From NCBI GenBank assembly GCA_017744915.1, contig JAGIAH010000004.1, positions 512,093-576,092 on the forward strand: 64,000 nucleotides of DNA, written 5' to 3'. Under the pieces are notes generated by a model. The model saw nothing but the letters and a program-made list of their open reading frames with translations. It did not search any database and was not told the origin of the DNA. The stretch is from Agrobacterium tumefaciens. GTDB taxonomy: Bacteria > Pseudomonadota > Alphaproteobacteria > Rhizobiales > Rhizobiaceae. The position numbers were made by a program, and so were the translations under genes. This document shows, piece after piece, positions 63,619-64,000 of the stretch. Each line of letters opens with the position of its first letter. Positions within the stretch are counted from its first letter, which is position 1.

Positions 63619-63956
63619 TGATATCGCGCAGTTCCCTGTCCCGCAGAGCGCTGCTCTGCGGGACAGGCTCGTTTTTTCTCGCCGGCCGGTCATCTTCGGC
63701 TGCCTGCTCCGGCGGCATCGTCGCCATGGACTGGGTGAGCGGCCAAAACCTGCTGGCGCTTGGCATGCAACCCGCAGCCCTGCCGGAACTGGAGCGTTAT
63801 CGCAGCCTCGTAGTCGAGCCGGTGCTGTCACCCTCGGTCGCCGAGCTTGGATTGCGGTCCGAACCCAATCTCGAACTTATCGACCGGCTTCGGCCGTGCC
63901 TGATCGTGTATAGCGATGATTTCGCCATGGCCGCCGGAGCAGGCAGCCGAAGATGA
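63618..63956 (+). pseudogene. FhuD-like ferric-hydroxamate binding protein, prematurely ended
   Basis: The first 102 residues align with FhuD: a twin-arginine-type leader (SRSSLSRRALLCGTGSFFLAG), then GGIVAMDWVSGQNLLALGMQP and YRSLVVEPVLSPSVAELGLRSEPNLELIDRLRPCLIVYS, matching FhuD's VALEW...LLALG...VGLRTEPNLELL. FhuD proteins have about 290 residues; here a stop follows at 113 codons (GAGSRR, TGA), because from 63930 the sequence becomes an inverted copy of the gene's own 5' end. It is translationally coupled to the receptor. Either a real rearrangement or a chimeric sequence truncated it. Confidence 0.75.
63635..63677 (+). terminator. Terminator-like hairpin inside the fhuD signal-peptide codons
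   Basis: CCTGTCCCGCAGAGC and GCTCTGCGGGACAGG (15-pair perfect stem, 63635-63649 and 63653-63667) flank a three-base loop and are followed by CTCGTTTTTT. This looks like an intrinsic terminator, yet it lies within the coding sequence, 18 bases after the ATG. Confidence 0.65.
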
Positions 63957-64000
63957 CCGGCCGGCGAGAAAAAACGAGCCTGTCCCGCAGAGCAGCGCTC
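63646..64000. repeat. Perfect inverted repeat (71-bp arms to the window edge) breaking fhuD
   Basis: Bases 63646-63716 and 63930-64000 are exact inverted copies with a 213 bp spacer; the repeat may extend beyond 64000. The second arm is the reverse complement of fhuD codons 10-33 and introduces the premature stop. Both arms abut a CCATGG/GCCATGG microhomology (63723-63728; 63925-63930), a plausible switch point. Confidence 0.9.

Noticed and set aside
58904..64000. Direct repeat of the tRNA-Lys 3' end marking the other side of an island
   Set aside because: No second copy of GGTTCGAATCCCTGCGCTCTC was found inside the window; the far boundary, if any, would lie beyond it.

Overview
The window looks like chromosomal DNA of a Rhizobiaceae alphaproteobacterium, most probably Agrobacterium or a close Rhizobium relative. 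The evidence is high GC with strong third-position GC bias and a gene set typical of that family: a phosphatidylcholine synthase with the bacterial Pcs motif, a glnB-glnA pair behind a sigma-54 promoter, an IalB-family protein, DUF1127, DUF1489, DUF2336 and DUF1697 proteins, and REP-like palindromes of the kind scattered through rhizobial intergenic DNA. About 65 protein genes and one tRNA can be supported. No CRISPR array, rRNA or intact insertion sequence was seen.

Layout. 1-9.8 kb: an AI-2E-type membrane protein cut by the window edge, an acetyltransferase, DUF2336, a flavin reductase/nitroreductase pair, thrS, and a DUF1697-yidD-Fe/S scaffold cluster. 10-14 kb: folE, hisI, a patatin-like lipase, a CBS protein and a rhomboid protease. 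14.3-17.6 kb: a single-domain PAS protein, a PilZ protein, a DUF1993 protein and a LapG-like periplasmic cysteine peptidase. 17.7-28 kb: sdaA, a 33-residue membrane peptide, a phosphodiester glycosidase, an entericidin-like lipoprotein, a folate one-carbon pair (formyltransferase and MTHFR-like) next to LysR and GlxA regulators, and nnr. 28.4-36.7 kb: glnB-glnA, two DMT exporters, hspQ, ialB, a peptide-binding protein and a DsbA-like oxidoreductase. 37-44 kb: mfd, sdhE, recG and a parDE toxin-antitoxin pair. 44-58.6 kb: glmS/glmU, a four-gene BMP-type (nucleoside-like) ABC importer with an FadR-type regulator nearby, pcs, a UbiH-like monooxygenase, an AEC transporter and ccdA.

The right end (58.8-64 kb) differs in character. 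A tRNA-Lys gene is followed directly by the N-terminal remnant of a tyrosine recombinase in AT-richer DNA. After it comes an ECF sigma factor / FecR / TonB-dependent receptor cassette with an STN signalling domain, and then a fhuD-like ferric-hydroxamate binding protein. This reads as a siderophore-uptake cargo beside a decayed integration site. The fhuD reading frame is broken after about 105 residues by a perfect inverted copy (71 bp up to the window edge) of its own 5' end. That is either a real fold-back duplication or a chimeric assembly.

Most of the window is ordinary core chromosome. No complete new defence or secretion system was found. The features most worth following up are the self-inverted fhuD end with its terminator-like hairpin, the tRNA-Lys/integrase scar, a sigma-54-like promoter and perfect dyad in front of the PAS gene, the unannotated 33-residue membrane peptide, the A/T-phased palindromic region at 16.5 kb, and the inverted-repeat families.
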